A stretch of DNA of 64,000 bases from JBOCEF01 sp050586345 (lineage in GTDB: Bacteria; Pseudomonadota; Alphaproteobacteria; Rhodobacterales; Rhodobacteraceae), in assembly GCF_050586345.1 (NCBI RefSeq), contig NZ_JBOCEF010000006.1:75728-139727 (forward strand), read 5' to 3'. Both the position numbers and the translations under genes were made by a program. A model generated the notes under the pieces. It saw only the letters and a list, made by a program, of their open reading frames with translations. It was not told the origin of the DNA and searched no databases. Below, in pieces: positions 33,518 through 42,872 of this stretch. Positions within the stretch are counted from its first letter, which is position 1. Each line of letters opens with the position of its first letter.

Positions 33518-34495
33518 TTACCAGCGCATCGCCGCGGCGCCCCAGGCGAGGCCGCCGCCGATGGCTTCCATCAGCAGCAGGTCGCCGCGCTTCACCAGCC
33601 CGCGCGCGTGCCATTCGGACAGGGCCAGCGGGATCGAGGCGGCCGAGGTGTTGCCGTGCTCGGCCACCGTCATCACCACCTTCTCCATCGGAAGGCCGGT
33701 CTTCTTGGCGGTCGATTCGATGATGCGGGAATTGGCCTGGTGCGGGACCAGCCAGTCCACCTCCTCCGAGCCCGCGCCGATCTCGTCCAGCGCCTCGTGC
33801 GCCACCTCGGCCAGCTTGGTGACCGCGTGCTGGAAGACCTTGCGCCCCTCCATCCGCAGGAAACCGGCGGTCTGGGTGGTGGACGGGCCGCCATCGACAT
33901 AGAGCAGGTTGTTGTAGGCGCCGTCGGAATGCAGCTTCACCGACAGCACGCCGCGGTCGGTCTTGTCGCCCGCGCCTTCCTCGGCCGTCAGGATCAGCGC
34001 GCCGGCGCCGTCGCCGAACAGCACGCAGGTGCCGCGGTCGGACCAGTCCATGATCCGGCTGAAGGTCTCGGCCCCGATCACCATCACCGTCTTCGCCTGG
34101 CCGGTGACGATCAGCGCGTTGGCGGTGGAGAGAGCGTACATGAACCCGGCGCAGACGGCGGCGACGTCGAAGGCGAAGCCGCCCTTCATGCCGATCTCGT
34201 GCTGCACGCGGGTGGCGGTGGAGGGGAAGGTCTGGTCGGGCGTCGCGGTCGCAAGGACGATGGCGTCGAGCTCGGACGCCTCCATCCCGGCCTTGGCCAG
34301 CGCGTCCCGGGCGGCTTCGGCGGCGAGGTCCGAGGTCTTCTGGTGCGGCGCCGCGAAACGCCGGCGCTTGATGCCGGACCGGGCCTGGATCCACTCGTCC
34401 GACGTGTCGAGCGTTTTCGTGAACTCGTCGTTTTCTACAACACGTTCAGGCAGGTAGTGGCCGCATGCGACGGGTGCGGCGCGCAGGACGCTCAT
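33518..34495 (-). CDS. fabH: Beta-ketoacyl-ACP synthase III
   Basis: This 325-residue enzyme starts fatty acid synthesis by condensing acetyl-CoA with malonyl-ACP. The catalytic triad is visible: Cys115 (DVAAVCAGF), His in VPHQANSRI and Asn in EHGNTSAAS. N-terminal GHYLPERVVENDEF and GGGLAWGAAAMRW at the end are typical. Its ATG shares one base with the plsX stop (TGATG), and the two are a classical lipid operon. Confidence 0.97.
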   Translation of the reverse strand: MSVLRAAPVACGHYLPERVVENDEFTKTLDTSDEWIQARSGIKRRRFAAPHQKTSDLAAEAARDALAKAGMEASELDAIVLATATPDQTFPSTATRVQHEIGMKGGFAFDVAAVCAGFMYALSTANALIVTGQAKTVMVIGAETFSRIMDWSDRGTCVLFGDGAGALILTAEEGAGDKTDRGVLSVKLHSDGAYNNLLYVDGGPSTTQTAGFLRMEGRKVFQHAVTKLAEVAHEALDEIGAGSEEVDWLVPHQANSRIIESTAKKTGLPMEKVVMTVAEHGNTSAASIPLALSEWHARGLVKRGDLLLMEAIGGGLAWGAAAMRW

Positions 34496-35637
34496 CAGAA
34501 GCTCTTTCCAGCGTGATTTGATCCGGGCTGCGCAGCTTGCTGCGCCTGCGCAAGCTTTGCAACCTGTTCCGCCACGCGTTGCGGAAATGCGGTTCGCCCC
34601 ATGGTGGCGGCCAGCTTGATCGCCGCCGCCACGCCGGTCGCGTCCGCGCCGCCATGGGATTTCACCACGGCGCCGTTCAGCCCGAGGAACACGCCCCCGT
34701 TGACCCGGCGCGGGTCGATCTTGGCCCGCATCCGCTGCAGCGAGGTATAGGCCGCCAGCGCGGCGAGGCGGGAGATCACCGAGTGCTTGAACGCGTCGCG
34801 CAGCGATTCGGAGATGAAGGACGCGGTGCCCTCGGCCGTCTTCAGCGCGATGTTGCCGGTGAAGCCGTCGGTGACGATCACGTCGACCCGGTCCGAGAGG
34901 ATGTCGCCGCCCTCGACGAAGCCGACGAACCGGGCCTGGGCGCCGGGGCGGGAGCACTCCGCCTCCATCAGCGCATAGGCCTCGGACATCTCCTCGCCGC
35001 CCTTGCCGTCCTCGGAGCCGACATTGAGCAGGCCGATCCGAGGATGCTCCAGCCCCTTGCCGATGCGGGCGTATTCCGCGCCCATCACCGCGAATTGCAG
35101 CAGGTTCAGCGGGTCCGCGCGGACCCCGGCGCCGACATCGAGGACGATGTTGTGCCCGTGCCTGTTGCGCGACGGCCAGAACACGGCGATCGCCGGGCGG
35201 TCGACGCCCGGCGCCTTGCGCAGCTTGAGCATGGAGAGCGCCATCAGCGCGCCGGTGTTGCCGCAGGAGACGACCGTGGCCGCCTCGCCGCCCTGCACCG
35301 CCTCGATGGCGGACAGCATCGACGTGCCCCGCGCCTGGCGGACCACGCGCGACGGCTTGGCGTCCATCGGCACCACGCCCTCGACATGCCGGATCTCGAC
35401 CCGGTCGCGCAGGTGGGCGCGCTTGCGCAGCAGGCGCTGCAGCTTGGCCGCGTCGCCATGCACGATGAAGTTCAGGTCCGGGGTTTCCGCGGCGAACTTG
35501 GCGATGCCCGCGACCACGGGCGCGGGGCCCTTGTCGCCGGACATCGCGTCCACCGAAATCACGCGCGACGCATCGCGCGCGCCCTCGACCGCCGCGGCGG
35601 CGGCGTGAGGCTGGGGCTCGGGCGTCTGCTCGGGCAT
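34495..35637 (-). CDS. plsX: Phosphate acyltransferase PlsX
   Basis: This protein converts acyl-ACP to acyl-phosphate for phospholipid synthesis. The core begins SVDAMSGDKGP and includes SCGNTGALMALSMLKLRKAPG and VTDGFTGNIALKTAEG. I use the ATG at 35637 (380 residues, MPEQTPEP). The frame is open to an ATG at 35721, giving 408 residues with a low-complexity leader, and neither start has a strong ribosome site. It follows rpmF by about 150 bases and overlaps fabH by one base. The arrangement rpmF-plsX-fabH is widespread. Confidence 0.94.
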   Translation of the reverse strand: MPEQTPEPQPHAAAAAVEGARDASRVISVDAMSGDKGPAPVVAGIAKFAAETPDLNFIVHGDAAKLQRLLRKRAHLRDRVEIRHVEGVVPMDAKPSRVVRQARGTSMLSAIEAVQGGEAATVVSCGNTGALMALSMLKLRKAPGVDRPAIAVFWPSRNRHGHNIVLDVGAGVRADPLNLLQFAVMGAEYARIGKGLEHPRIGLLNVGSEDGKGGEEMSEAYALMEAECSRPGAQARFVGFVEGGDILSDRVDVIVTDGFTGNIALKTAEGTASFISESLRDAFKHSVISRLAALAAYTSLQRMRAKIDPRRVNGGVFLGLNGAVVKSHGGADATGVAAAIKLAATMGRTAFPQRVAEQVAKLAQAQQAAQPGSNHAGKSF

Positions 35638-35789
35638 GTCCGCTCTCACGTCCGGCGCCCCTTCCCCTGCGTCATCCGCACGGGGCGCGAGGGGCGGGCG
35701 AGGGGCCGCGTCGTCACGCATGAATCAGCGCGCCGCCCGAAGGCGACGCGCGGCGGCGCGGCCGGAAGGGGCGGGGTGCGCCGCCCGGC

Positions 35790-35990
35790 TCACTCTTCGT
35801 CGAGATCCACGTCCTCGACCGTCGCGACGACCTCGCGGCCGCCGTAATGGCCGCAGGAGCCGCAGACATGGTGCGGGCGACGCAGCTCGCCGCAGTTCGG
35901 GCACTCGTTGTAGGAGCCCGGCACCAGCGCGTCGTGCGCCCGGCGCATGTTCCGCTTGGACGGGGAGACTTTATTCTGGGGGACCGCCAT
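35790..35990 (-). CDS. rpmF: 50S ribosomal protein L32
   Basis: This 66-residue ribosomal protein begins MAVPQNKVSPSKRNMRRAHD, the standard L32 opening. It keeps a four-cysteine zinc site (Cys30, Cys33, Cys43, Cys46; CPNC and CGSC), so it is the zinc-bound form. The acidic tail VEDVDLDEE is normal for alphaproteobacteria. It heads the rpmF-plsX-fabH group. Confidence 0.97.
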   Translation of the reverse strand: MAVPQNKVSPSKRNMRRAHDALVPGSYNECPNCGELRRPHHVCGSCGHYGGREVVATVEDVDLDEE

Positions 35991-36423
35991 GACCTCGACC
36001 CTTCATCTCTGCTTGCGTGCCCTTGCGCTTCGATGCGCGGGCCGCCGTTTCCGGGCGCCCCGCGGGACGCCGCCTCGCCCCCGTGGGGACATCCTCAAAC
36101 TCTATCTCTCGCGACCGCCTGGCCGTTCCCCCTGGGGGGGGGCGGGCCGGTCGGCGCGCCGCCCATCCCGCCGCACGGCCCGTTCGGGGCGGCGGCGACA
36201 GGAAACGACTCCCCTGGCGGCGAGACGCGGAACATACTCGAAGCCCCCGCGAGGGCAAGGGGATTCTCGGGCCCGCGCCCCCCGTTTTCCCCGGTGCGGG
36301 GCGCAAAGGGCGCGGTTCGCGTCGCCGCGGGGGCGGGCGGGGGCCGCGCGGGGCGCTTCGCGGGCGTCCCGGGGGCGTCCCGCTGGCCCCGGGCGGCGGC
36401 CCGGCAGGGGCGTCCCGGGCGCC
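35991..36423. other. 433-base non-coding gap, likely promoter of the rpmF-plsX-fabH group
   Basis: Both neighbours, yceD upstream and rpmF downstream, run on the minus strand, but they are separated by this long gap instead of the usual short spacing. I saw no gene, no strong terminator and no repeat shared with other gaps. A promoter for rpmF is expected near 36000-36060, where the DNA is slightly less GC-rich. Confidence 0.5.
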
Positions 36424-36993
36424 TCAGTCCTCGTCCTTCTCCAGCTTCGCCTTCAGCTCGGCCAGCGCGGCGAAGGGCCTGGGGCGGGCCTCCTCGTCCG
36501 TGATCTCGTCGGCGTTCTTCGGCGCGGAGGAGGCGCGGGCGAAGGCGATCCCCTCGGCCCGCGGATAGGGGTCGAGCACGAGCGCCGCCGCTTCCGCCGC
36601 CGCCTCGCCGGGGTCGATGAACCGCCCGAGCGGCTCCGGCTCGTCATCCTCCTCGGGGTCGAGATCGACCTCGAGGCTCTCGTCCGCCTCCGGCAGGTCG
36701 GGCAGGTAGAGGCGGGTGAACGGCTCCTCGATCAACTGGTCGACGGGCTCCAGCGTCACCACGCAGGTCTGGGTGATGCGGGCGCGGATCTCGGCGGTCA
36801 GGCGCCAGCCGGCGCCCTCGGGGGACAGGCGCCCCTCGACCGCGAAGCGCTTCACCTTGCGCGCGCCGAAGCGTTCGGCCAGCGCCGCGCGCTCCTGCCC
36901 GTCGGCGGTCTCCTTGAAGGTCCTGCCCTCGGGGGGAAGGGCCGAGACCTTGATGGGGCGGGGGAATTCGGGCGCGGGGGCGTCGGTCTGCAT
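36424..36993 (-). CDS. YceD/DUF177 family protein
   Basis: This 189-residue protein belongs to the family adjacent to rpmF in many bacteria, implicated in 23S rRNA processing or ribosome assembly. Visible hallmarks are the internal TQTCVVTLEPVDQLIEEPFTRLYLP (a conserved Cys and Thr/Val-rich strand) and an acidic centre EVDLDPEEDDEPEPLGRFIDPGE. The start at 36993 (MQTDAPAPEF) precedes the first conserved strand (IKVSALPPEG). It is divergent from bamE with a 384-base gap. Confidence 0.88.
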   Translation of the reverse strand: MQTDAPAPEFPRPIKVSALPPEGRTFKETADGQERAALAERFGARKVKRFAVEGRLSPEGAGWRLTAEIRARITQTCVVTLEPVDQLIEEPFTRLYLPDLPEADESLEVDLDPEEDDEPEPLGRFIDPGEAAAEAAALVLDPYPRAEGIAFARASSAPKNADEITDEEARPRPFAALAELKAKLEKDED

Positions 36994-37377
36994 CGGGCTC
37001 TCCTGCCGCTCGGGCCGCGGCCCCGGCGAAGGGGCGCGCCGTCGGGGGCGAAAGGGGGGGGCGCGGGTCCGGGGCGGGGTCCGCCCGGCGCCCGCGCCGC
37101 CATCCAGCGCGGTCCTGCACCGGCCCGCGCCGTTGCGCAAGGGGCGGCGTGCGCGGGGGCGGGGCGGGCCGGGGCGGCGCCTGCCGCGCGCGGCGGCGCG
37201 GCGCGGCATCGCCGGGGGCCGCGGTCCGCTTGAATTTACACGATGCGCGGGGTAGGTGAACCTCTGTCGCGTCCCGCCCGCGTCCCCCGGTTTCCACCGG
37301 GGACGCGCGCCGGGCGCGGCGGCCCGGGCCGGCCTGCCGCCGCCGCCGGGCCGGAGCCTGAAGTCAAGGAGCCGCCC
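36994..37377. other. 384-base divergent intergenic region between yceD and bamE
   Basis: No gene is recognised. The half nearest bamE contains a comparatively AT-rich patch (TTGAATTTACACGATG, about 37229-37244) that may hold the bamE promoter. The ribosome site AAGGAG precedes the bamE ATG by eight bases. Confidence 0.5.
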
Positions 37378-37857
37378 ATGGCCGACCGCACTCGTTCCCC
37401 GCGCCGCCTTCCCGTCCTGGCGGCGGCCGCGGCGCTGACCGCCCTGGCGGCGTGCGAGCCCGTCGTCACCACCCATGGCTACGCCCCGCCCGAGGAGCGC
37501 CTGGCCCAGATCCAGCCCGGCGTCGACGGCATGGAATCGGTGCAGCGCAAGGTCGGCCGCCCCTCGACCTCGGGCGTGATCCGCGCCAACACCTGGTACT
37601 ACATGGGCGCCACCTTCGAGACGATGGGCTGGTCCGGTCCGCAGGAGACGGAGCGCCGCGTGGTCGCGATCAATTTCGGCGGCGACGGGCTGGTCGCCTC
37701 GGTGGACCAGTACGGGCTCGAGGACGGGCGGATCATCAACCTCGTGACCCGCACCACCCCGACCTATGGGCGCGAGATGACGGTGCTGCAGCAGATCTTC
37801 GGCAACCTCGGCAACATCTCGGCCGAGAACGCGCCGGAAGGCTTCCTGGGCCAGTAA
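37378..37857 (+). CDS. bamE: Outer membrane assembly lipoprotein BamE
   Basis: This 159-residue lipoprotein is a small subunit of the BAM complex that inserts beta-barrel proteins in the outer membrane. A lipoprotein signal ends in the lipobox LAAC with Cys26. The SmpA/OmlA fold follows: ERLAQIQPGVDGMESVQRKVGRPS and YYMGATFETMGW. The start follows AAGGAG and is secure. A strong intrinsic terminator follows within 30 bases. Confidence 0.94.
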   Translation: MADRTRSPRRLPVLAAAAALTALAACEPVVTTHGYAPPEERLAQIQPGVDGMESVQRKVGRPSTSGVIRANTWYYMGATFETMGWSGPQETERRVVAINFGGDGLVASVDQYGLEDGRIINLVTRTTPTYGREMTVLQQIFGNLGNISAENAPEGFLGQ

Positions 37858-37883
37858 CCGGGCCGTCCCCCCGGCGGGAAACG

Positions 37884-37916
37884 AAAAAGACCGGCGCGAG
37901 GAGCGCCGGTCTTTTT
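37884..37916. terminator. Intrinsic terminator, probably bidirectional
   Basis: The stem AAAGACCGGCGC / GCGCCGGTCTTT with loop GAGGA is followed on the plus strand by TTTTT. It is preceded by an A-run that would be a T-run on the other strand. It lies between the convergent bamE and MFS genes. Confidence 0.93.
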
Positions 37917-37968
37917 GTTTGCGCCGCCCTGGGCGGGGCAGGAGGGGCGCCGCGGCCCCCCGCCGCCG

Positions 37969-39210
37969 TCACGCCGGGTCGGGCCGCCGCACCACGAACC
38001 ACAGCAGCGCGCCGCCCGCCAGCGCCAGGAACGGCGCCATGGCGAGGTTCACGGCCGTCCACCCCTCCACCGGGTCGCCCCCGGCGCAGTTCATCAGCCC
38101 GCCCGAGGCCAGCGAGGCCACCGTCACCAGGCCGAACACCATGAAGTCGTTCATGCCCTGCACCTTGGCCCGCTCCTCGACCGAGTGGGTGGAGGCGAGC
38201 ATCGAGGTCGCGCCGATGAAGCCGAAGTTCCAGCCGATCCCGAGCAGGAACAGCGCGACGTAGAAATTCTCCAGCTCCACGCCCATCAGCGCCACGATCC
38301 CCGCGCCCATCAGGATGGCGAGGCCGGTGGCGATGATCGTCTCCACCCCGAAGCGGTTGATCAGCCGGCCGGTGAAGAAGCTCGGGGCGAACATCGCGAG
38401 GACGTGGACGGTGACGATGTCCGCCGCGTCGTTGGTCTCGAACCCGCAGCCGACCACCGCCAGGGGCGTCGAGGTCATCACCAGGTTCATCAGCGCGTAG
38501 CTGACCATCGCGCAGATGATCGCCACCGCCACCTTCGGCGTCGCCAGAAGCTGCGCCACGCTGCGGCCCTTGTAGTCGTGCTTGAGCACCCGCTTCGGGC
38601 GCGGCGCGTCGAGCAGGAAGAACACCGGCGCCGCGATCACGTTCAGCCCGATGACCGCGAGATACGCCCCCGCGAAGGGAATGCCGATCACCGCGTCCTG
38701 GGTCAGCTTCACCAGCTGCGGGCCGATGATCGCGCTCGCCAGCCCGCCCGCCATCACCATCGAGATCGCCCGCGGCCGGTACTCTTCCGACGCCGCGTCG
38801 GCCGCGGCGAAGCGGTAGAAGCCCTGCGCCGACATGTAGATCCCCGTCAGCAGGGACCCCAGCAGCAGCAGCGGGAAGGACCCGAACCACATCGCCGCCG
38901 CCGACAGCGCCGCCCCCAGCGCCCCGCCGGTCGCCCCGAGGAAGAACCCCGTGCGCCGCCCGCGCCGCCCCATGATCGTCGACACCATCGGGGCCGAGAG
39001 CATGGAGCCGAGCACGATCAGCGAGATCGGCAGCGTCGCGAGGCAGGCGATGGGCGAGAGCATCTGTCCCGCCAGCCCCCCGAGCACGAAGTTGACCGGC
39101 ATCTGCGCGCCCAGGACGGCCTGGGCGGTGACGAGCACCTTGACGTTGCGGCGGGCGCGCGCGTCGTCATCGGCGGGGGTGGCGGGGCCTTGCGGCATGG
39201 AATTCGTCAT
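37969..39210 (-). CDS. Major facilitator superfamily transporter
   Basis: This 413-residue protein has about twelve membrane helices between residues 25 and 405. The loop STIMGRRGRRTGFFLG after helix 2 is the MFS signature between helices 2 and 3. The central cytoplasmic loop lies near residue 210 (DAPRPKRVLKHDYKG). GIGWNFGFIGATSML in the C-terminal half is typical of uncharacterised bacterial members. Substrate unknown. It converges with bamE. Confidence 0.88.
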   Translation of the reverse strand: MTNSMPQGPATPADDDARARRNVKVLVTAQAVLGAQMPVNFVLGGLAGQMLSPIACLATLPISLIVLGSMLSAPMVSTIMGRRGRRTGFFLGATGGALGAALSAAAMWFGSFPLLLLGSLLTGIYMSAQGFYRFAAADAASEEYRPRAISMVMAGGLASAIIGPQLVKLTQDAVIGIPFAGAYLAVIGLNVIAAPVFFLLDAPRPKRVLKHDYKGRSVAQLLATPKVAVAIICAMVSYALMNLVMTSTPLAVVGCGFETNDAADIVTVHVLAMFAPSFFTGRLINRFGVETIIATGLAILMGAGIVALMGVELENFYVALFLLGIGWNFGFIGATSMLASTHSVEERAKVQGMNDFMVFGLVTVASLASGGLMNCAGGDPVEGWTAVNLAMAPFLALAGGALLWFVVRRPDPA

Positions 39211-39431
39211 GGCGCCTTACGATTACAGCGGGCGCGTGCGCGCGAAAAGCGCAATTCACGCGCCCCGGGCGTTCTTTTCCGCGCGGCCCTGCGCGCCGGC
39301 CTGCGCGTTGGCTTGCGCGCGGTCCCCCCGGGCCCCGCGCGCCGACCCGTCCCGGCGGGGTTCCCGGCGCTCCCTCGCCGCGCTAGGCTCCGCCCCTGAA
39401 CGGAGCATGATCCGGGGAAGGGAGCCTGCCG

Positions 39432-39995
39432 ATGATCTCGCACCGCCTGCCCGCGCGCGCCGCGCTCTGCGCGCTGCTGCTGGCCGCGCCCGCCGCCGCG
39501 GCCCGGGCCGAGGAGCCCGCGCCCTACGCCGCCCTCTCGGTCGGCGCGCATTACGGGCTGGAATACGCCTCGGGCTACCAGGTCACGCTGGTGTTGGAGG
39601 AGAAGTCGGACAGCGGCACGGTCTGGGGCGTGGTCCCCGGCGTCGACCCGGCGGGCGAGGTCGCGGCCCGCATGGTCCAGGACGCGAAGGGCCGGATGAC
39701 CGCGTTCCTGTCCGCCGACGGCGCGGCGCTGGAGACCTACCAGCCCCATAACTGCGAGCGGGTGGAGCTTTTGTGCCGCTACACGGTGACCGATGAGACG
39801 GGGGCGCATGTCGAACAGCGGTTCTCGGAGTTCGATGGGACCGAGTGGACCTATTCCATCCTGCGCAAGACCGAAGACGGCTTCGTCGGCAAGCGCCTCG
39901 GCTCGGTCCGCTACGATGCCGACGGGGTGCAGATGGAGGCCGAGTGGGCCGACCTGAAGACCGGCGAGACGAACAGCGTCTCCCGGGTGGAGTGA
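39432..39995 (+). CDS. Predicted secreted protein of unknown function
   Basis: This 187-residue protein begins with a Sec signal (MISHRLPARAALCALLLAAPAAAARA, cleavage near residue 26). The mature part is small, mostly beta (YQVTLVLEEKSDSGTVWGVVPG), with two cysteines (CERVELLCRY) that may pair. It precedes the RNA methyltransferase gene by 14 bases in the same direction. GGGAG lies nine bases before the ATG. No family is recognised. Confidence 0.7.
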   Translation: MISHRLPARAALCALLLAAPAAAARAEEPAPYAALSVGAHYGLEYASGYQVTLVLEEKSDSGTVWGVVPGVDPAGEVAARMVQDAKGRMTAFLSADGAALETYQPHNCERVELLCRYTVTDETGAHVEQRFSEFDGTEWTYSILRKTEDGFVGKRLGSVRYDADGVQMEAEWADLKTGETNSVSRVE

Positions 39996-40009
39996 GGGGA
40001 ACGGACGAG

Positions 40010-40699
40010 ATGACCCGCAAGGACCAGGAAGGCGTCGCCGAGGCGGTGCGCGACCCGCTGAAGGCCAGCCCCGCCGCCCGGGCGCGCGCGAACGCGATCC
40101 GGGATTTCCGCTGCAAGAACCTCATCGCCGTGCTGGAAGACCCCACCGACGCCCACAACATCGCCTCCGTCATCCGCAACGTGAACGCGCTGGGGGTGGA
40201 GAAGGTCTATGTCGTCGATCCGCGCGGCGCGCTGCCCGATGACTGGCAGGAGCTGCGGGTGGACCGGAAGCTGTCCAAGGCCTCCGTCTCGGCCGCGAAA
40301 TGGACCTTCGTGCGCCGCTTCGACAGCACCGCGGCGTGCTTCGACCACCTGGAGAGCAAGAATTTCCGCTCCATCGTCACCTCGCCCCATGTGAAGGGGA
40401 AGGAGAACGTGTACCTGCACGAGGGCGACTACACCCGGCACGCCAAGCTCGCCGTCTGGTTCGGCAACGAGGGGCGCGGCATCACCGAGGAGGCGGTGGC
40501 GCGCGCCGACCTGTGCGTCGCCATCCCCATGTTCGGCATGATCGAAAGCCTGAACCTCGGGACCAGCTCGGGGATCGTTCTGTACGAGGTGACCAAGCAG
40601 CGCCGGGCTTACCAGGCGCGCTACCGGATGCGGAACCAGCGCGGCGAGCGGGCCGAGCCGCTGCCCACGGTGATGCCGCCGGAGGAGAACGGGCGCTGA
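40010..40699 (+). CDS. SPOUT-class RNA 2'-O-methyltransferase (TrmH/SpoU family)
   Basis: This 229-residue protein methylates a ribose in tRNA or rRNA using S-adenosylmethionine. The three SPOUT motifs are visible: NLIAVLEDPTDAHNIASVIRN (motif 1, with Asn and Arg), WFGNEGRGI (motif 2) and IPMFGMIESLNLGTSSGIVLYE (motif 3). The size, and the lack of an N-terminal L30e-like substrate-binding domain, point to a TrmH/TrmL-like enzyme with tRNA as the more likely target. The exact nucleotide cannot be told. The start at 40010 follows GGGGAACGG. Confidence 0.9.
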   Translation: MTRKDQEGVAEAVRDPLKASPAARARANAIRDFRCKNLIAVLEDPTDAHNIASVIRNVNALGVEKVYVVDPRGALPDDWQELRVDRKLSKASVSAAKWTFVRRFDSTAACFDHLESKNFRSIVTSPHVKGKENVYLHEGDYTRHAKLAVWFGNEGRGITEEAVARADLCVAIPMFGMIESLNLGTSSGIVLYEVTKQRRAYQARYRMRNQRGERAEPLPTVMPPEENGR

Positions 40700-40728
40700 G
40701 CGGCGCGGCGGCGGGCCGAGGCGGATGT

Positions 40729-40758
40729 GAAAAAGGGCGGCCCGCCGGGGCCGCCCTT
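40729..40758 (-). terminator. Intrinsic terminator of the corrinoid methyltransferase gene
   Basis: The stem AAGGGCGGCC / GGCCGCCCTT is followed on the minus strand by TTTTTCAC. It sits between the convergent RNA methyltransferase and corrinoid methyltransferase genes and may serve both. Confidence 0.88.
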
Positions 40759-40783
40759 CCTGCATCTCTATGCTCCGAAGGCC

Positions 40784-41749
40784 TCAGCCCCGGCGGCGAC
40801 GCCCGCCGCCGCGGCGACCGCCCGCCCCGGCGGCGCCCTCGGCGCCCGCCGCCCCGGCCGGGGCCGGTTCGCGGTTGTTGGTGATCCAGTCCATGCCGTG
40901 CGGGTCGTGGTTCATCAGCAGGTTCGCCGCGCGCACCGCGTTCATCTCCTGCGGGCGCACCGGGTTCATGATCGCCGAGGTCATGCCCGCGGTGATCGCC
41001 ATCGGCAGGAAGGCCGCGTTCAGCCCGTGGCGGTTCGGCAGGCCGAACGAGATGTTGGACGCGCCGCAGGTGGTGTTCACCCCCAGCTCGTCGCGCAGGC
41101 GGCGCACCAGGGCGAAGACCTGCCGGCCCGCGGTCGCCATCGCGCCGATCGGCATCACCAGCGGGTCGACCACGATGTCATGCGCCGGGATGCCGAAATC
41201 CGCGGCCCGCTCGACGATCTTCTTCGCCACGGCGAAGCGCACGTCCGGGTCCTCGGAAATGCCGGTGTCGTCGTTGGAGATCGCCACCACCGGCACGTTG
41301 TACTTCTTGACCAGCGGCAGCACGAGCTCGAGCCGCTCTTCCTCGCCGGTGACCGAGTTCAGCAGCGGGCGGCCCTGGGCGGCCGAGAGGCCGGCTTCCA
41401 GCGCGCCGGGCACGGAGCTGTCGATGCACAGCGGCACGTCGACGATGCCCTGCACGCGCTCCACCAGCGCCTTCATCAGCGCCGGCTCGACGAAGTTGTT
41501 GTCGGCGTAGCGCGGGTCCTCGGCCATCTTGTTGGTGAAGACGGCGCCGGAGTTGATGTCGAGCACGGTGGCCCCGCAACGCACCTGCTCGGCCGCGTCC
41601 TTGTCCACCGTGGTGAAGTCGTCCATCTCCAGCTCGGCCGCCAGCTTCTTGCGGCCGGTCGGGTTGATCCGCTCGCCGATCACGCAGAACGGCTCGTCGA
41701 AACCGATCACGACGGTCTTGCTCTTGGATTCCAGAACGGTGCGGGTCAT
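40784..41749 (-). CDS. Methyltetrahydrofolate:corrinoid methyltransferase-like protein
   Basis: This 321-residue protein has the pterin-binding TIM barrel of MeTr/MtgA-type enzymes. It shows FCVIGERINPTGRKKLA, GATVLDINSGAV, PLCIDSSVPGALEAGL and LLNSVTGEEER, with the folate-contacting Asp and Asn residues. Such enzymes pass a methyl group between a corrinoid protein and tetrahydrofolate. The last 20 residues (AGGRRGGGRRRRG) form an unusual Arg/Gly tail outside the barrel. It is downstream of a MetF-like gene and a PF13769 gene, a combination found with methylated amine or betaine demethylation in related bacteria. No corrinoid protein or MttB is in the window. Confidence 0.88.
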   Translation of the reverse strand: MTRTVLESKSKTVVIGFDEPFCVIGERINPTGRKKLAAELEMDDFTTVDKDAAEQVRCGATVLDINSGAVFTNKMAEDPRYADNNFVEPALMKALVERVQGIVDVPLCIDSSVPGALEAGLSAAQGRPLLNSVTGEEERLELVLPLVKKYNVPVVAISNDDTGISEDPDVRFAVAKKIVERAADFGIPAHDIVVDPLVMPIGAMATAGRQVFALVRRLRDELGVNTTCGASNISFGLPNRHGLNAAFLPMAITAGMTSAIMNPVRPQEMNAVRAANLLMNHDPHGMDWITNNREPAPAGAAGAEGAAGAGGRRGGGRRRRG

Positions 41750-41890
41750 GTCGGGTCCTCTTGCGGGCTTGGTCGACGCCGGACGCGCAGGAACGCGCGC
41801 CCCAATGCAACGGGGCGCGGGATAACACGCGCGGGGCAGGTTGTCAGGTGGGGGGCGGCGTCGCGGTCGGGCCGCGACGCCGGGAAGGGA

Positions 41891-42826
41891 TCAGGCCTGG
41901 GCGGCGGCCTTGGGGGCGGCGCCGGTCATCGACCGGGTGAAGTCCGCGGTGGCCTTGATGCCGCCGAGCGGGAAGAAGTGCACGCGCTCGACCTGCAGGG
42001 CCGGGTCGGCGGCCTTGGCGGCGGTCAGCTCGCGCAGGAAGTCTTCCGGCGTGAAGGGCATCATCAGCTTGGTGACGTCCGCCGCGCGGCGGGTCAGCAC
42101 GCGGGCCGAGGCGCCGACGCCGCAGGCCATGGCGAATTTCACCAGGGTCTGGAGCTTGGCGGGGCCGGCGACGCCGAGGTGGATCGGCATGTCGATCCCG
42201 GCCTCGCGCAGGCGGGCGGCCCATTCGAGGACCGGCGGCACCTCGAAGCAGAACTGCGTGGCGATGGCCATCTGCGCGTCGGTGCGGGCGGCGAAGTCCT
42301 GCTTCCAGCGCAGGGCCTCCATCACCACCTTCTCGCCGCCGTCGGGATCGATGTCCTTGTTGCCTTCCGGGTGACCGGCGACATGCAGGCGCTTGAAGCC
42401 GCGGGCGTCGAACAGCCCGGTCTCCATCAGCTGCATGGAGCAGTGGAAGTCGCCCTTGGGCGCGTCCAGCCCGCCGCCCAGCAGCAGCGCCTTGTCGACG
42501 CCCGCCTCGCCCTGGTAGCGGGCGAGCCAGTCGTCGAGGGTGGCGCGGTCGGGGACGATGCGCGCGGGGATGTGGGGCATCACGTCGAAGCCCTCGCCCG
42601 CCAGGCGCGCGGCGGTCGAGACCATGTCCTCGATCGGGGTGCCGTCGATATGGGCGATGTAGACCAGGGTGTCCGCGGGCAGGATCTCGGCGAAGCTTTC
42701 GACCTTGGCGGCGGTGCGCGGCATCACCTCGAGGGAATAGCCCCCGATGATGCCGGCGATGTCGCCCGGCGCCTGCTCGGTCGCCTGCGCCTTGCGGCGC
42801 TTGAAGAGATCGATCACCTTCGCCAT
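41891..42826 (-). CDS. Methylenetetrahydrofolate reductase-like protein
   Basis: This 311-residue protein has a MetF-type barrel (GGYSLEVMPRTAAKVESFAE, VYIAHIDGTPIEDMVSTAARL, HIPARIVPDRATLDDWL, ATQFCFEVPPVLEWAARLREAGIDMPIHLGV). It is divergent from the metF at 43447 in sequence. I use the ATG at 42826 because GGAGGG stands six bases before it; an upstream ATG at 42844 adds six residues. It follows the PF13769 gene by 46 bases and precedes the corrinoid methyltransferase gene. The pair probably oxidises or supplies methyl-tetrahydrofolate for that enzyme. Confidence 0.85.
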   Translation of the reverse strand: MAKVIDLFKRRKAQATEQAPGDIAGIIGGYSLEVMPRTAAKVESFAEILPADTLVYIAHIDGTPIEDMVSTAARLAGEGFDVMPHIPARIVPDRATLDDWLARYQGEAGVDKALLLGGGLDAPKGDFHCSMQLMETGLFDARGFKRLHVAGHPEGNKDIDPDGGEKVVMEALRWKQDFAARTDAQMAIATQFCFEVPPVLEWAARLREAGIDMPIHLGVAGPAKLQTLVKFAMACGVGASARVLTRRAADVTKLMMPFTPEDFLRELTAAKAADPALQVERVHFFPLGGIKATADFTRSMTGAAPKAAAQA

Positions 42827-42872
42827 GCGGAACCCTCCGTCCAAGGTATGCGCTTCGCTTCACCCGGGCGCG